Source: Undibacterium sp. 5I1 (GTDB lineage: Bacteria; Pseudomonadota; Gammaproteobacteria; Burkholderiales; Burkholderiaceae_D). From it: a stretch of 64,000 nt of DNA. Of the stretch, positions 57,437 to 64,000 are shown one piece after another. Location of the stretch: positions 1,116,001 to 1,180,000 of the forward strand of contig NZ_JAVIWI010000001.1 of assembly GCF_034314085.1 (NCBI RefSeq), in the 5' to 3' direction. Position numbers and translations under genes: made by a program. The notes beneath the pieces were generated by a model. That model was not told where the DNA came from and did no database searches. It saw only the letters and a list, made by a program, of their open reading frames with translations. The stretch's first letter is position 1. The number at the start of each line of letters is the position of its first letter.

Positions 57437-58459
57437 ATGGCGTCATTTACAAAAACTGCTGGTGGTTGGCGAGCGCAAATTGCGATTAAAGGTGTCCGGG
57501 ACTCTCGTACCTGGTCAACTAAATCACAAGCAACCGCGTGGGCATCGGAGCGCGAAACTGAGCTGCGATCACAAGCGACCACCGGCATCGTGGCAGGTAA
57601 GACGTTTGAAGACGCTTGTCGGCGTTATGAGCTGGAGGTATCTAAATCAAAGCGTGGCTATCGCTGGGAGGCTTTGCGACTTGCGGCGATGGTCGATGTC
57701 AGATTTGACTCTGAACGCCTCGGAGACGTCTTGTTGATTGATCTGAGTGCGGATGTAGTAGGGCGTTGGCGCGATACGCGTTTGGCCACGATTAGCAAGT
57801 CTACGGGCAAACCTGTTAGCGGGTCGACCGTGAATCGTGAAATGAATCTCTTATCCCATGTTTTATCCACTGCGCGCAAAGAGTGGGGTTGGATCGCCAG
57901 CAGTCCGACGACGGACGTGCGTCGCCCCAAAGAATCTGCGGCCAGAGATCGTCGTGTGTCAGATGATGAGATTGAGCGTCTTTGTTTGACCTGCGGTTTT
58001 GATGAGCAGCTGGTGCAAACTAAAAATCAAGCAGTAGCTGTGGCATTTTTATTTGCCATTGAGACGGCTATGCGCGCCGGTGAGATCTGCGGTCTGCTGG
58101 CCAACCACATCGATGGCCAAGTAGCGCACTTGCCCATGACAAAGAACGGTACTAAGCGTGATGTGCCGCTTTCAAAACGCGCTGTGCAACTACTCTCATT
58201 TTTGCCGGAGCCAGAAAATCCGCTTGACCCAATTTTTACTTTGGGATCTGACAGCCTCAGTACATTGTTTAGAAAAGCAAGGATGAGATGCTTGATTGAT
58301 GATTTGACGTTCCATGACAGTCGTCATGAAGCAATTACGCGCCTAGCCAAGAAGCTTAATGTTCTCGACTTAGCGCGGATGGTCGGGCATAGGGATTTGA
58401 GGCAATTGCAGGTGTATTACAACGAGTCTGCTGCTGATATGGCAGCAAGACTCGATTAA
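57437..58459 (+). CDS. int: Tyrosine recombinase (prophage integrase) of element 2
   Basis: The 340-aa protein has an N-terminal arm-type DNA-binding domain (SFTKTAGGWRAQIAIKG) and a catalytic domain with the Arg in TAMRAGEICGL near 212, HDSRHEAITRL near 293, MVGHRDLRQLQ near 315 and the nucleophile in VYYNES near 326. It integrates and excises phage DNA at an attachment site. The tRNA-Leu(UAA) gene just upstream is the obvious site. It converges with the AlpA-like gene, three bases between stops. Confidence 0.93.
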   Translation: MASFTKTAGGWRAQIAIKGVRDSRTWSTKSQATAWASERETELRSQATTGIVAGKTFEDACRRYELEVSKSKRGYRWEALRLAAMVDVRFDSERLGDVLLIDLSADVVGRWRDTRLATISKSTGKPVSGSTVNREMNLLSHVLSTARKEWGWIASSPTTDVRRPKESAARDRRVSDDEIERLCLTCGFDEQLVQTKNQAVAVAFLFAIETAMRAGEICGLLANHIDGQVAHLPMTKNGTKRDVPLSKRAVQLLSFLPEPENPLDPIFTLGSDSLSTLFRKARMRCLIDDLTFHDSRHEAITRLAKKLNVLDLARMVGHRDLRQLQVYYNESAADMAARLD

Positions 58460-58461
58460 TG

Positions 58462-58734
58462 TCATGCTCTTCGTTCCTGGTGCTTCTCTGCCCACTTAAT
58501 TACTTCTGTGGCTTTGTAAAGTGGATGGCCACGCTTCCCAGTTTCTGTCGGCAAGCGGATTGCTGCTGGAAAATCAGGTTTGCATGCAATGCGCTCACGC
58601 ACTACTGACTCATTTCGTTTGAAAAATTGAGCAATGGTTGCTATGTCCCATAAATCAATATTTAATGGGATTGATGGTTTGATATGTTGAGCAACCGCTG
58701 CTGCTAATTTCTCGATTAAATCAGATTCGCTCAT
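58462..58734 (-). CDS. AlpA-like DNA-binding protein, excisionase candidate (90 aa)
   Basis: Residues about 27-85 form a winged-helix/MerR-type DNA-binding domain (LWDIATIAQFFKRNESVVRER, then FPAAIRLPTETGKRGHPLYK and a WAEK helix), like AlpA and phage excisionases. Its ATG overlaps the stop of the reverse transcriptase (ATGA), so the last gene of the diversity-generating operon is an excision-type regulator convergent with int. This coupling is unusual and may link excision with diversification. Confidence 0.78.
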   Translation of the reverse strand: MSESDLIEKLAAAVAQHIKPSIPLNIDLWDIATIAQFFKRNESVVRERIACKPDFPAAIRLPTETGKRGHPLYKATEVIKWAEKHQERRA

Positions 58735-59873
58735 GATGTTTTCCTAAATGTTTTTGTCAGGTCCCGATCAACACTAAACCCACGGCAAAGCGCTAATCTG
58801 GCAAGCAATGCACGGTCGTGATGACTACTGGATGATTGGCGTAATAGCCCAAAATAACTGTTCGCTTTGGTGTGAAAATCCTGCTCTTTGGCTTGCTGCA
58901 TTTGTCGAAGTGCTTCGCCCACGGTACGTCTGCGAGTTGTTGTGTGAAATGGCTTGATGACGTGGCCTACGAAGTCAACGCCACGCGCTACAGGTTGCAA
59001 TATGGTCTTGCTGGTGTTAAGTCGTGCGCCTAGTTTTGCTGGTAGCCATGTGCTTATTTTTTCTAATGCATCGTTCAAAAAATCGGTTGAGTCGTGCAAG
59101 ATAATGAAGTCATCGACGTAGCGGATATAGTGCTTCGCTTTGATCTGATGTTTGCAGAATTGGTCTAGCGCATCTAAATAAACGTTGGCAAAAAACTGGC
59201 TGGATAGGTTGCCGATGGGTAGCCCTAAGTGCGCAGGCTGGTTGGTTAATCGTTTGTGCGCCGGTACGCGTGACATCAGTGCGCGTGCGCCGCGCAAATC
59301 GTAGTGTTGGCGTGGATCGTGCCAAAGTATGGTGCTGGCCAACTTGATCCAGAATGGCTCTGTAATGCGTTTGGCAAGTTGGTCTTGCAGCACTTGTTTA
59401 TCGATACTGACAAAAAAATTAGCCAGATCGCACTTTAAATAGTACGTTGGGCGTGACCAATTTTGTGATGCGCTGCGGATTTTGGCGGCAAGTCTATTGG
59501 CTGCATACAGCGTGCCGCGCCCAGGGATACAGGCGCAACTGTCGTGGATGAAAGCGGCGTAAAAACGCGGTGCTACTTTGTTATATAAAAGGTGATGCGC
59601 GATACGGTCTCTAAAATCGGCGGCCCATACTTCACGCGCTTTGGGCTTGGTGACGACGAAGCATATTGATTTGCCTGGCGTATAGCTGCCGTCGATCAGA
59701 TCAGCATAAAGGCTAATTAGATTCCTTTCTAGGTTCTGCTCAAAAGCGAGTGCGGTTGGCGTGTTGCGTTTGTGCTGGCGACAATCGTGGTACGCCTGCA
59801 CTAGGTCTTCAAAAGAAAATTCAGCATGATTTACATCGGTTTGATCTGCGGACTGCCCGGGCACTGTACTCAT
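58731..59873 (-). CDS. Reverse transcriptase of a diversity-generating retroelement
   Basis: The 380-aa enzyme shows the reverse-transcriptase motifs: YYLKCDLANFFVSID near 168, LGLPIGNLSSQFFANVYLDAL near 220 (IGxxxSQ, the variant typical of DGR enzymes, in place of QGxxxSP), and RYVDDFIIL near 251 with the catalytic YVDD. It copies the template repeat RNA with errors at adenines. I start it at 59873, inside the template repeat; upstream the same frame stays open to 60152 but encodes template and spacer sequence with no domain. It is coupled to the AlpA-like gene. Confidence 0.93.
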   Translation of the reverse strand: MSTVPGQSADQTDVNHAEFSFEDLVQAYHDCRQHKRNTPTALAFEQNLERNLISLYADLIDGSYTPGKSICFVVTKPKAREVWAADFRDRIAHHLLYNKVAPRFYAAFIHDSCACIPGRGTLYAANRLAAKIRSASQNWSRPTYYLKCDLANFFVSIDKQVLQDQLAKRITEPFWIKLASTILWHDPRQHYDLRGARALMSRVPAHKRLTNQPAHLGLPIGNLSSQFFANVYLDALDQFCKHQIKAKHYIRYVDDFIILHDSTDFLNDALEKISTWLPAKLGARLNTSKTILQPVARGVDFVGHVIKPFHTTTRRRTVGEALRQMQQAKEQDFHTKANSYFGLLRQSSSSHHDRALLARLALCRGFSVDRDLTKTFRKTS

Positions 59874-59952
59874 TCGACTTGTGATTGTTGTTCTGGTTGC
59901 CGTTGTTGAAATTCTGCATCCATGCGTAATCGGCGTTGTCAGCGTTCTGCGT
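59846..59952 (-). repeat. DGR template repeat (TR), 107 bp
   Basis: On the minus strand this repeat is the unmutated parent of both variable repeats. Its adenines cluster in AAC and AAT codons, the usual design for wide amino-acid variation. Its last 30 bases end GTGCCCGGGCAGTCCGCAG and hold a 10-base perfect palindrome (TGCCCGGGCA). The reverse transcriptase ATG lies inside it. About 170 bases separate it from the avd stop. Confidence 0.93.
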
Positions 59953-60121
59953 CGGTACGTGCTATTTATGTCATCTTGCCGAAGGCTAAACCGATCAGCA
60001 AGAGAACTGCGCCAGACCTGCTGGTACGCCACCAGTGGTGTCTGCGATGCGCTTGGCGGTACGCTCTTGGCGTAGCGGCACGACCAGATAAAATTTCGCA
60101 CTGTCAAGATGGCCTTAGTCA

Positions 60122-60472
60122 TCATGCTGCTGGCGACGATGCTTTGCGCCATCCATTGGCTTGCTTGCCGATGGCGTCGGTGAGCAGGACTGATGATGCA
60201 TACTGGCTGATGGAAATAAATTTCATATCCTTGGCTAGTCTGATCAACAGTTCTGCTTCCATTACGCGCTCTAACATTTCATCTAAATGCGCTAATTTGT
60301 TGCGTGCTGCATTTGCTTTTGCAACTAATAAAACGATGCGAACGCATGCATCTTGAATTGCCTCACCTATCGATCCTTTGACGGAGCGTGGGAAATTCTT
60401 GACCAATAAGCTTGCCGCTTGCAATAACTCGTAAGATGATTTGTAGATCGGTAAATCTGTATGAATGGCCAT
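60122..60472 (-). CDS. avd: Accessory variability determinant (Avd)
   Basis: The 116-aa, all-helical basic protein (IYKSSYELLQAASLLVKNFP; AIQDACVRIVLLVAKANAAR; LERVMEAELLIRLAKDM) fits the four-helix Avd/S23-like bundle. Avd forms a pentameric barrel that binds the template RNA and the reverse transcriptase. Its place between target gene and template repeat is the same as in the Bordetella phage BPP-1 cassette. Confidence 0.88.
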   Translation of the reverse strand: MAIHTDLPIYKSSYELLQAASLLVKNFPRSVKGSIGEAIQDACVRIVLLVAKANAARNKLAHLDEMLERVMEAELLIRLAKDMKFISISQYASSVLLTDAIGKQANGWRKASSPAA

Positions 60473-60490
60473 GCTGAATCTTTAAAAAAT

Positions 60491-60510
60491 TTTAAGCGCT
60501 GCGCGCTAAA
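60491..60510. repeat. Hairpin downstream of VR1
   Basis: GCGC arms with flanking TTTA/TAAA pairs form a small hairpin 12-31 bases beyond the target gene stop. DGR target sites often have a hairpin just after the variable repeat that marks the recipient; VR2 has one at a similar place. Confidence 0.5.
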
Positions 60511-60521
60511 TTATTGAATGA

Positions 60522-61136
60522 TTAAATTACTGATTCTCTGCGGACTGCCCGGGCACTGTACTCAACCGACTTGTGACGGTTGAGCTGGCTGCCGTCGTCG
60601 AAATACTGCACCCATGCGTAAACGGCGTTGCCAGCGCCCTGCGTAGAACTCCAGTGCCAAGTAGTATCAAATGCCTCTGTGCCGCCTTCTTTAAATTCGT
60701 TTGCGACAGTTTGGGTTGGTGATTGTTCTGTGTATGGATAGCCTGGGGGTACACTGCTCGGATTGTCGCCAGCGCGGAACATATTGTCGGTGTAATTGCT
60801 GGGCTTCAGATAGCGGTAACACAGCTCTAATTCATCACGGCTTGGCAGATGCCAATCTTGGAAACCACCGGCATTCATACGTAATATATTTTTCGCTAAA
60901 TTGCTATGAGCAACGGCCATTGCCAACGTATTTGATCTACCGTCGTTGTAGCTAGATGCGTCACTACCATCTTTGCCATCGCTTGGTTTATTACTCCAAA
61001 CATCAACAAAACCACCCTCTTTCTTTGGACTAACGATCAGTGCGTATAAATCTCCCTTCAGCATAAAGCGGCCTACGTAATAGCCGCCTTGTAATGGTGT
61101 TCCCGGTGTTGTTGGTACTTCGTTGAGTTTTAACAT
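60522..61136 (-). CDS. DGR target protein 1, DUF1566/C-type-lectin-like (204 aa)
   Basis: The C-terminal domain has the DUF1566/Lcl (formylglycine-enzyme-like, C-type-lectin-type) pattern: GGFQDWHLPSRDELELCYRY, then WHWSSTQ and the variable segment ending SARAVRR. Residues about 1-50 form a smaller strand-rich domain. Variable repeat 1 codes for the last 40 residues, where the binding face of such folds lies. It is probably a binding protein of element 2, on the virion or the cell surface; no signal peptide is visible. Confidence 0.85.
   Translation of the reverse strand: MLKLNEVPTTPGTPLQGGYYVGRFMLKGDLYALIVSPKKEGGFVDVWSNKPSDGKDGSDASSYNDGRSNTLAMAVAHSNLAKNILRMNAGGFQDWHLPSRDELELCYRYLKPSNYTDNMFRAGDNPSSVPPGYPYTEQSPTQTVANEFKEGGTEAFDTTWHWSSTQGAGNAVYAWVQYFDDGSQLNRHKSVEYSARAVRRESVI
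60538..60644 (-). repeat. DGR variable repeat 1 (VR1), 107 bp
   Basis: Aligned by hand without gaps to the template repeat, it differs at 15 positions, all of them adenines in the template (changed to G, T or C). The first 5 bases and the GC-rich end are identical. It ends five codons before the stop of the target gene. A 16-base flank (60516-60531) is shared with VR2. Confidence 0.93.
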
Positions 61137-61169
61137 TTCATTCGTCTTTTAATTTTTAGGTATAAAAAA

Positions 61170-61649
61170 CTACTTGGTTGGCTCTGCGTAGACCAAACCT
61201 TGGTCTACGCGGTCCCGTACTTCATAAATCACTTTGACCATGCGGCCTTGTGTGACTGATGCGCATTGCTGGTCGTGTATTTGCAGTGCGTTGCGGATGG
61301 TGTCGATGTCTGCACCTGCGTAGCGCCATGCGCCTGTGCGTTCGCCGCGTAGGCGGGCGGCGAATGAGGCGTCTAGGGCGCGCTTGAATACATCGATGGC
61401 TTCTTCGTTGACGCCTTCTTCGCACATCACTACGCCGATATTTAAGCTGCCTGTGACAATGTTCCAGTCGTACTCTGTGCTGTCGTGGAACAGCATATTG
61501 TCGAAGGCGAGCCAGTAGCCAAGGCCAAGATCAGTCAATTGATTTTGGCTCATGGGCTGTTTGTCCGTGAGTGTGCGCAAGCCTCCCATGGGGTCTATCG
61601 TGCGTTGGCGATATGGGCTGCACCGTTTTTGTTTTGCTCGTTTGCTCAT
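61170..61649 (-). CDS. Hypothetical prophage protein (159 aa)
   Basis: The N-terminus is basic (MSKRAKQKRCSPYRQRT). The middle has NQLTDLGLGYWLAFDNMLFH and GSLNIGVVMCEEGVNEEAID, then a helical part with ALDASFAARLRGERTG. No family is named with confidence; similar proteins occur in the early regions of beta- and gammaproteobacterial prophages. It lies 33 bases upstream of the target gene and overlaps the membrane gene before it. Confidence 0.7.
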   Translation of the reverse strand: MSKRAKQKRCSPYRQRTIDPMGGLRTLTDKQPMSQNQLTDLGLGYWLAFDNMLFHDSTEYDWNIVTGSLNIGVVMCEEGVNEEAIDVFKRALDASFAARLRGERTGAWRYAGADIDTIRNALQIHDQQCASVTQGRMVKVIYEVRDRVDQGLVYAEPTK

Positions 61650-61870
61650 GACGTTGCCTTGTGGATTGCACGATTAAACCAACGGCGAATCACGTAAGAC
61701 CGGGTGATCGATATCGCTGTGTAGAACACACCTAAGATCAGGTTTTGTTGAAGCGATATTTGCCAGCCAAAAATAGGGAAAATAAAAAAGTTGGCGAGCA
61801 TGTTGATGGTGTAGCCGATCAGCACATTGATGATGGCTTCTAGTAGTGATCCCTTCTTGGTCTGACTCAT
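61646..61870 (-). CDS. Small two-span membrane protein, DUF7220-like (74 aa)
   Basis: Two hydrophobic stretches (AIINVLIGYTINMLANFFIF and LILGVFYTAISITRSYVI) and the ending RRWFNRAIHK match a small prophage membrane family (DUF7220). The start is set at 61870, overlapping the upstream gene by four bases. The function is unknown; it is part of a compact minus-strand operon. Confidence 0.7.
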   Translation of the reverse strand: MSQTKKGSLLEAIINVLIGYTINMLANFFIFPIFGWQISLQQNLILGVFYTAISITRSYVIRRWFNRAIHKATS

Positions 61871-62064
61871 GCTAATTTCCTCAAGTTGATTAGTGGTTCG
61901 CAGCAATCCATTTCAGCTTCGCCCGACAATGTCACTTGTACGATGGCATGTTGCTGACCGTTGGTCAGGCAGCGCATGAGCTGGTGAATCGTGCCGGTGA
62001 CTTCGCCAAAAATGTGGCACCGGAATGCCACTTTGTCGCCCGTTTTTAAATCAATTGGAATCAT
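61867..62064 (-). CDS. Small hypothetical protein, SH3-like strand pattern (65 aa)
   Basis: The product is strand-rich (LKTGDKVAFRCHIFGEVTGT; QHAIVQVTLSGEAEM) and resembles small barrel proteins. It overlaps genes on both sides by four bases. No family recognised. Confidence 0.65.
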   Translation of the reverse strand: MIPIDLKTGDKVAFRCHIFGEVTGTIHQLMRCLTNGQQHAIVQVTLSGEAEMDCCEPLINLRKLA

Positions 62065-62906
62065 GGCTTGCCGAGAAGTACCGTGTAGCCTGAGTCTGCC
62101 GCTTTGGTGATGTAGTCCTTGAAAGCGTCTTCAATGGCGTTATCTGCGCGGTCTAATTCATACCAAAATTTGACCTTGCCGCCACCTAAGCGGTACTTGA
62201 GTCGCGCGCGTAATTTGTAGCCACTACCGTTTTTGAATAGGCGCACGCCGATAGAGAATTCACGCGGTATGTCGATGTTGCCGTTGCCTGCGCGAGCGTC
62301 AATATTTTCTGTGTATGCTAGTTGCACTTGTCCGTTATCTAAGCGGCGGCTGCTGCTAAAATTGACATCTGTTTTAGCTTGTAGAGTCAGGGCAATACTG
62401 AGCAATGTCTCGCCCGATGGTTCGGCAATATCGGCAATGTTGTCTTCTAAAAAGACAGCGAATGCTTCTTGCTCTTTTGGCTCTTTATTACTGTTAAGCC
62501 AAATTAAAAATTCACGTGATTTTTCAGCTTTGAATACAGCACGATGGTCGCGCCAGCCGGTTGATGCACTTTCTCGATAGTCATTAAAAACAGCGGTCAG
62601 CGTGCAGGCTTCGGGATCTGCATAGATGTAGCCAAGATGGCTCATATTTTGGTCTTTGACGTACTGAATAAAGCTGTCTATATCCGATAGATGCGCGGTC
62701 CCTTTTTTGCGATTTGGCGCTTGTTGTGCGCGCTCAACTACATCAGTAATATCGATATGCTTGTAGCCGTCTGGCACGATCAGATGATCTGTTCCAGCAT
62801 AAGTTTGTATTGCTACGGAGGCATGCGCTAGCTCTGTAATCCGGTCAATCGTATCTGCGCTGATATGTAATTGATCGGCAGTTGTTCTGGTGAGTATTTC
62901 AGTCAT
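62061..62906 (-). CDS. DUF2303 (YfdQ-like) prophage protein (281 aa)
   Basis: The protein has the DUF2303 layout: DHLIVPDGYKHIDITDVVE near 40, IDSFIQYVKDQ near 82, a central TAVFNDYRE, and SREFLIWLNSNKEPKEQEAF near 130. YfdQ proteins are common in the early regions of temperate phages, often near recombination genes; the function is not known. It is coupled to genes on both sides. Confidence 0.88.
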   Translation of the reverse strand: MTEILTRTTADQLHISADTIDRITELAHASVAIQTYAGTDHLIVPDGYKHIDITDVVERAQQAPNRKKGTAHLSDIDSFIQYVKDQNMSHLGYIYADPEACTLTAVFNDYRESASTGWRDHRAVFKAEKSREFLIWLNSNKEPKEQEAFAVFLEDNIADIAEPSGETLLSIALTLQAKTDVNFSSSRRLDNGQVQLAYTENIDARAGNGNIDIPREFSIGVRLFKNGSGYKLRARLKYRLGGGKVKFWYELDRADNAIEDAFKDYITKAADSGYTVLLGKP

Positions 62907-63253
62907 TATTTAGCCTCTTTAAATTGAGCTGGTGCGGTTGGTGTGGCGTCGCGCAATTCGAGATTGCCTTGACGCGGATGATTGCGGGACAGATCGCCGT
63001 CGTCGGTGAGCCAGTAAATATCCTCGCCCCGCTCTGGCTTGGGCTGCGTGATCGTTATCACGTCGGCGATCGTGATTTTGTCAACGTCTGCGCCGCGCGT
63101 AGCAGGTTTGATCTTGAGTTTTAAGCTGATCTCACCGCCTTTGCCGGTTTCTTTTACCTGGGCGACTAGTTCGCCAAAGAGCTTGGTAAATTCGGCATGG
63201 ACTCTTCCATCCCGAAGGTCTTGCAGCACGACTGCAAATGCTTTGTGTGACAT
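62906..63253 (-). CDS. Hypothetical prophage protein upstream of DUF2303 (115 aa)
   Basis: It begins SHKAFAVVLQDLRDGRVHAE, and the middle is Lys/Gly-rich (GKGGEISLKLKIKPA). The type regularly accompanies DUF2303 genes in prophages and shares an overlapping stop/start with it here. No biochemical role known. Confidence 0.75.
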   Translation of the reverse strand: MSHKAFAVVLQDLRDGRVHAEFTKLFGELVAQVKETGKGGEISLKLKIKPATRGADVDKITIADVITITQPKPERGEDIYWLTDDGDLSRNHPRQGNLELRDATPTAPAQFKEAK

Positions 63254-63273
63254 GGTTTTACTCCTGTTGGTTG

Positions 63274-63462
63274 TTAATCGTTGTCGTTGGCTTGCATTTT
63301 TTTAAGATCAAATCGGTCGCGCTGGCGCATGTGGATGCGGGCGCGGTTTTCAATAATTCTTTTTAAAATCGGGTCTTTTAAGGCGGCATCCAACGGCTTG
63401 GCAATCGGCAAATTGTTATAAGCGATTTCCAGTGCGGCGCGGTCGGGTTGGATGCGTGCCAT
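63274..63462 (-). CDS. Small hypothetical protein (62 aa)
   Basis: A basic, helical product (LEIAYNNLPIAKPLDAALK; NRARIHMRQRDRFDLKKM) with a plausible start at 63462. It sits in the same minus-strand run, two bases from the neighbouring gene. No family recognised. Confidence 0.6.
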   Translation of the reverse strand: MARIQPDRAALEIAYNNLPIAKPLDAALKDPILKRIIENRARIHMRQRDRFDLKKMQANDND

Positions 63463-63464
63463 GG

Positions 63465-63584
63465 TTATCGTGCGATGATCGCTTGCAGTGCGGATTGCAC
63501 AGCGTGCAGGCGTGATTTGCCGAACTTGCGTTCGATTCTGTAAATCTCTGTTGCTATGCTCAATTTGGCGCTGTAGCGGTTCAT
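63465..63584 (-). CDS. Tiny basic protein (39 aa)
   Basis: The start at 63584 overlaps the stop of the upstream membrane gene (ATGA). The product (MNRYSAKLSIATEIYRIERK and an Ala/Arg helix) is basic and helical. A longer upstream frame exists but would cover the membrane gene. Confidence 0.5.
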   Translation of the reverse strand: MNRYSAKLSIATEIYRIERKFGKSRLHAVQSALQAIIAR

Positions 63585-63724
63585 TTTTGGGCGACTTTCT
63601 GCGTTTGTGCTGCGTTGTCTTCGGCAGCTATGCGTTTGTCGTCGGCGACGACGTAGCCCGCCATAAATGCGGCAAATAACGCTAATAAGACGATCCAAGG
63701 GAATTCGAATAAATTGTTTTTCAT
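63581..63724 (-). CDS. Single-span membrane peptide (47 aa)
   Basis: Residues about 7-26 form one membrane span (FPWIVLLALFAAFMAGYVVA), followed by a charged tail. ATG at 63724. It is coupled to the next gene and is separated from the second DGR target by a terminator. Confidence 0.6.
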   Translation of the reverse strand: MKNNLFEFPWIVLLALFAAFMAGYVVADDKRIAAEDNAAQTQKVAQK

Positions 63725-63734
63725 GCGAGTACTC

Positions 63735-63765
63735 CAAAAAAAAGTCGAGTCTGGCGGTGCCAGAC
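63735..63765 (-). terminator. Terminator/hairpin downstream of VR2
   Basis: On the minus strand a perfect 7-bp stem, GTCTGGC/GCCAGAC (63765-63749), is followed by TCGAC and eight T residues. It ends the second target gene and may also mark the variable repeat as a retrohoming target. Confidence 0.75.
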
Positions 63766-63776
63766 GAATGATTAAA

Positions 63777-64000
63777 TTACTCAATGATTAAGATTCTGCG
63801 GACTGCCCGGGCACTGTACTCATTCGACTTGCGATAGTGGCTCTGGTAGCCGTTGCCGAAACCCTGCACCCATGCGCAACCGGCGTTGACAGCGAGCTGC
63901 GTTGATGTCCAGTACCAGTCATCTAAGTCAAACAGGCCTGGCAGGTTGATGTACATCAAGCGTGCTTCGTGGCGGGCGGGTAGATAGAAGTCGGATAGAC
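63777..64000 (-). CDS. DGR target protein 2, C-terminal part (runs off the window)
   Basis: Only the last 74 codons are inside the window. They show the same fold signature as target 1: DFYLPARHEARL, DDWYWTSTQ, then a variable segment ending EYSARAVRR. The remainder lies to the right. It is the same strand and element as the DGR cassette but 3.3 kb upstream of it, so one template serves two targets. Confidence 0.85.
   Translation of the reverse strand, partial: LSDFYLPARHEARLMYINLPGLFDLDDWYWTSTQLAVNAGCAWVQGFGNGYQSHYRKSNEYSARAVRRILIIE
63796..63902 (-). repeat. DGR variable repeat 2 (VR2), 107 bp
   Basis: Gap-free hand alignment to the template shows 15 differences, all at template adenines and mostly at sites different from, or differently changed than, those in VR1. 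Both ends are identical to the template. The gene ends six codons later. Confidence 0.92.

Noticed and set aside
59874..60152. N-terminal 93-codon extension of the reverse transcriptase
   Set aside because: It is a read-through of template repeat and spacer; a start at 59873 gives the normal DGR enzyme length.
1..64000. The whole window as a single phage genome
   Set aside because: The AAGTCA-N4-TGACTT motif stops at 52 kb, strand and gene style change after 57.2 kb, and an integrase/early region begins next to a tRNA.

Overview
The window looks like bacterial chromosome carrying two different tailed-phage genomes, one on each side of a tRNA cluster. The host is probably a betaproteobacterium. 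That rests only on the general look of the tRNAs and proteins; no host marker gene is present. The junction at 57.0-57.24 kb holds the 3' half of a tRNA-Cys(GCA) and then an intact tRNA-Leu(UAA). This order matches the cysT-leuZ order known from E. coli and suggests a chromosomal tRNA operon hit by two integrations.

Element 1 (about 1-57,020, left end outside the window) is a siphovirus-type phage with a lambda-like tail. From the left: a mostly non-coding edge with hairpins, terminators and tiny genes (1-2.6 kb); a lysine-rich protein, a DUF2806-type gene and a ParA/ribbon-helix-helix partition pair (2.6-5.5 kb); a minus-strand cluster headed by a near-consensus LexA box (5.4-6.6 kb); an SF2 helicase (6.8-8.5 kb); an unusual operon with two ParB-like proteins, a zinc ribbon, an HExxH protein, an ABC-type ATPase, a thioredoxin and a GNAT (8.6-12.7 kb); a winged-helix gene that needs a -1 frameshift; packaging and head genes (13.5-22.5 kb); tail tube, frameshifted tail chaperones, tape measure and the L/K/J tip genes (22.6-36.1 kb); fibres (36.1-43.4 kb); lysis (43.7-45.7 kb); then phosphoesterase, PhoH, an Hfq-like protein, DnaB-like helicase, primase, a WGR-like protein, ATP-dependent ligase and guanylate kinase (45.8-56.9 kb). 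No DNA polymerase, convincing integrase or lysogeny repressor is visible in this part.

The most striking property of element 1 is one palindromic motif, AAGTCA-N4-TGACTT, usually followed directly by TATAAT. I find 17 copies, essentially all between genes, in front of most transcription units from 0.3 to 52 kb. In the best copies the palindrome lies between the -35 and -10 boxes, so one phage regulator could control early, head, tail, lysis and replication operons together. Three of these promoters place the expected start of transcription on the start codon (leaderless mRNAs).

Element 2 (57.3 kb to beyond the right edge) lacks this motif. It starts with a tyrosine integrase next to tRNA-Leu, then an AlpA-like gene, a complete diversity-generating retroelement (reverse transcriptase, template repeat, avd, a DUF1566/C-type-lectin-like target) and a run of small prophage genes including a DUF2303 gene. 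A second target gene with its own variable repeat runs off the right edge. Both variable repeats have exactly the template length and differ from it at 15 positions each; all 30 differences fall on template adenines.
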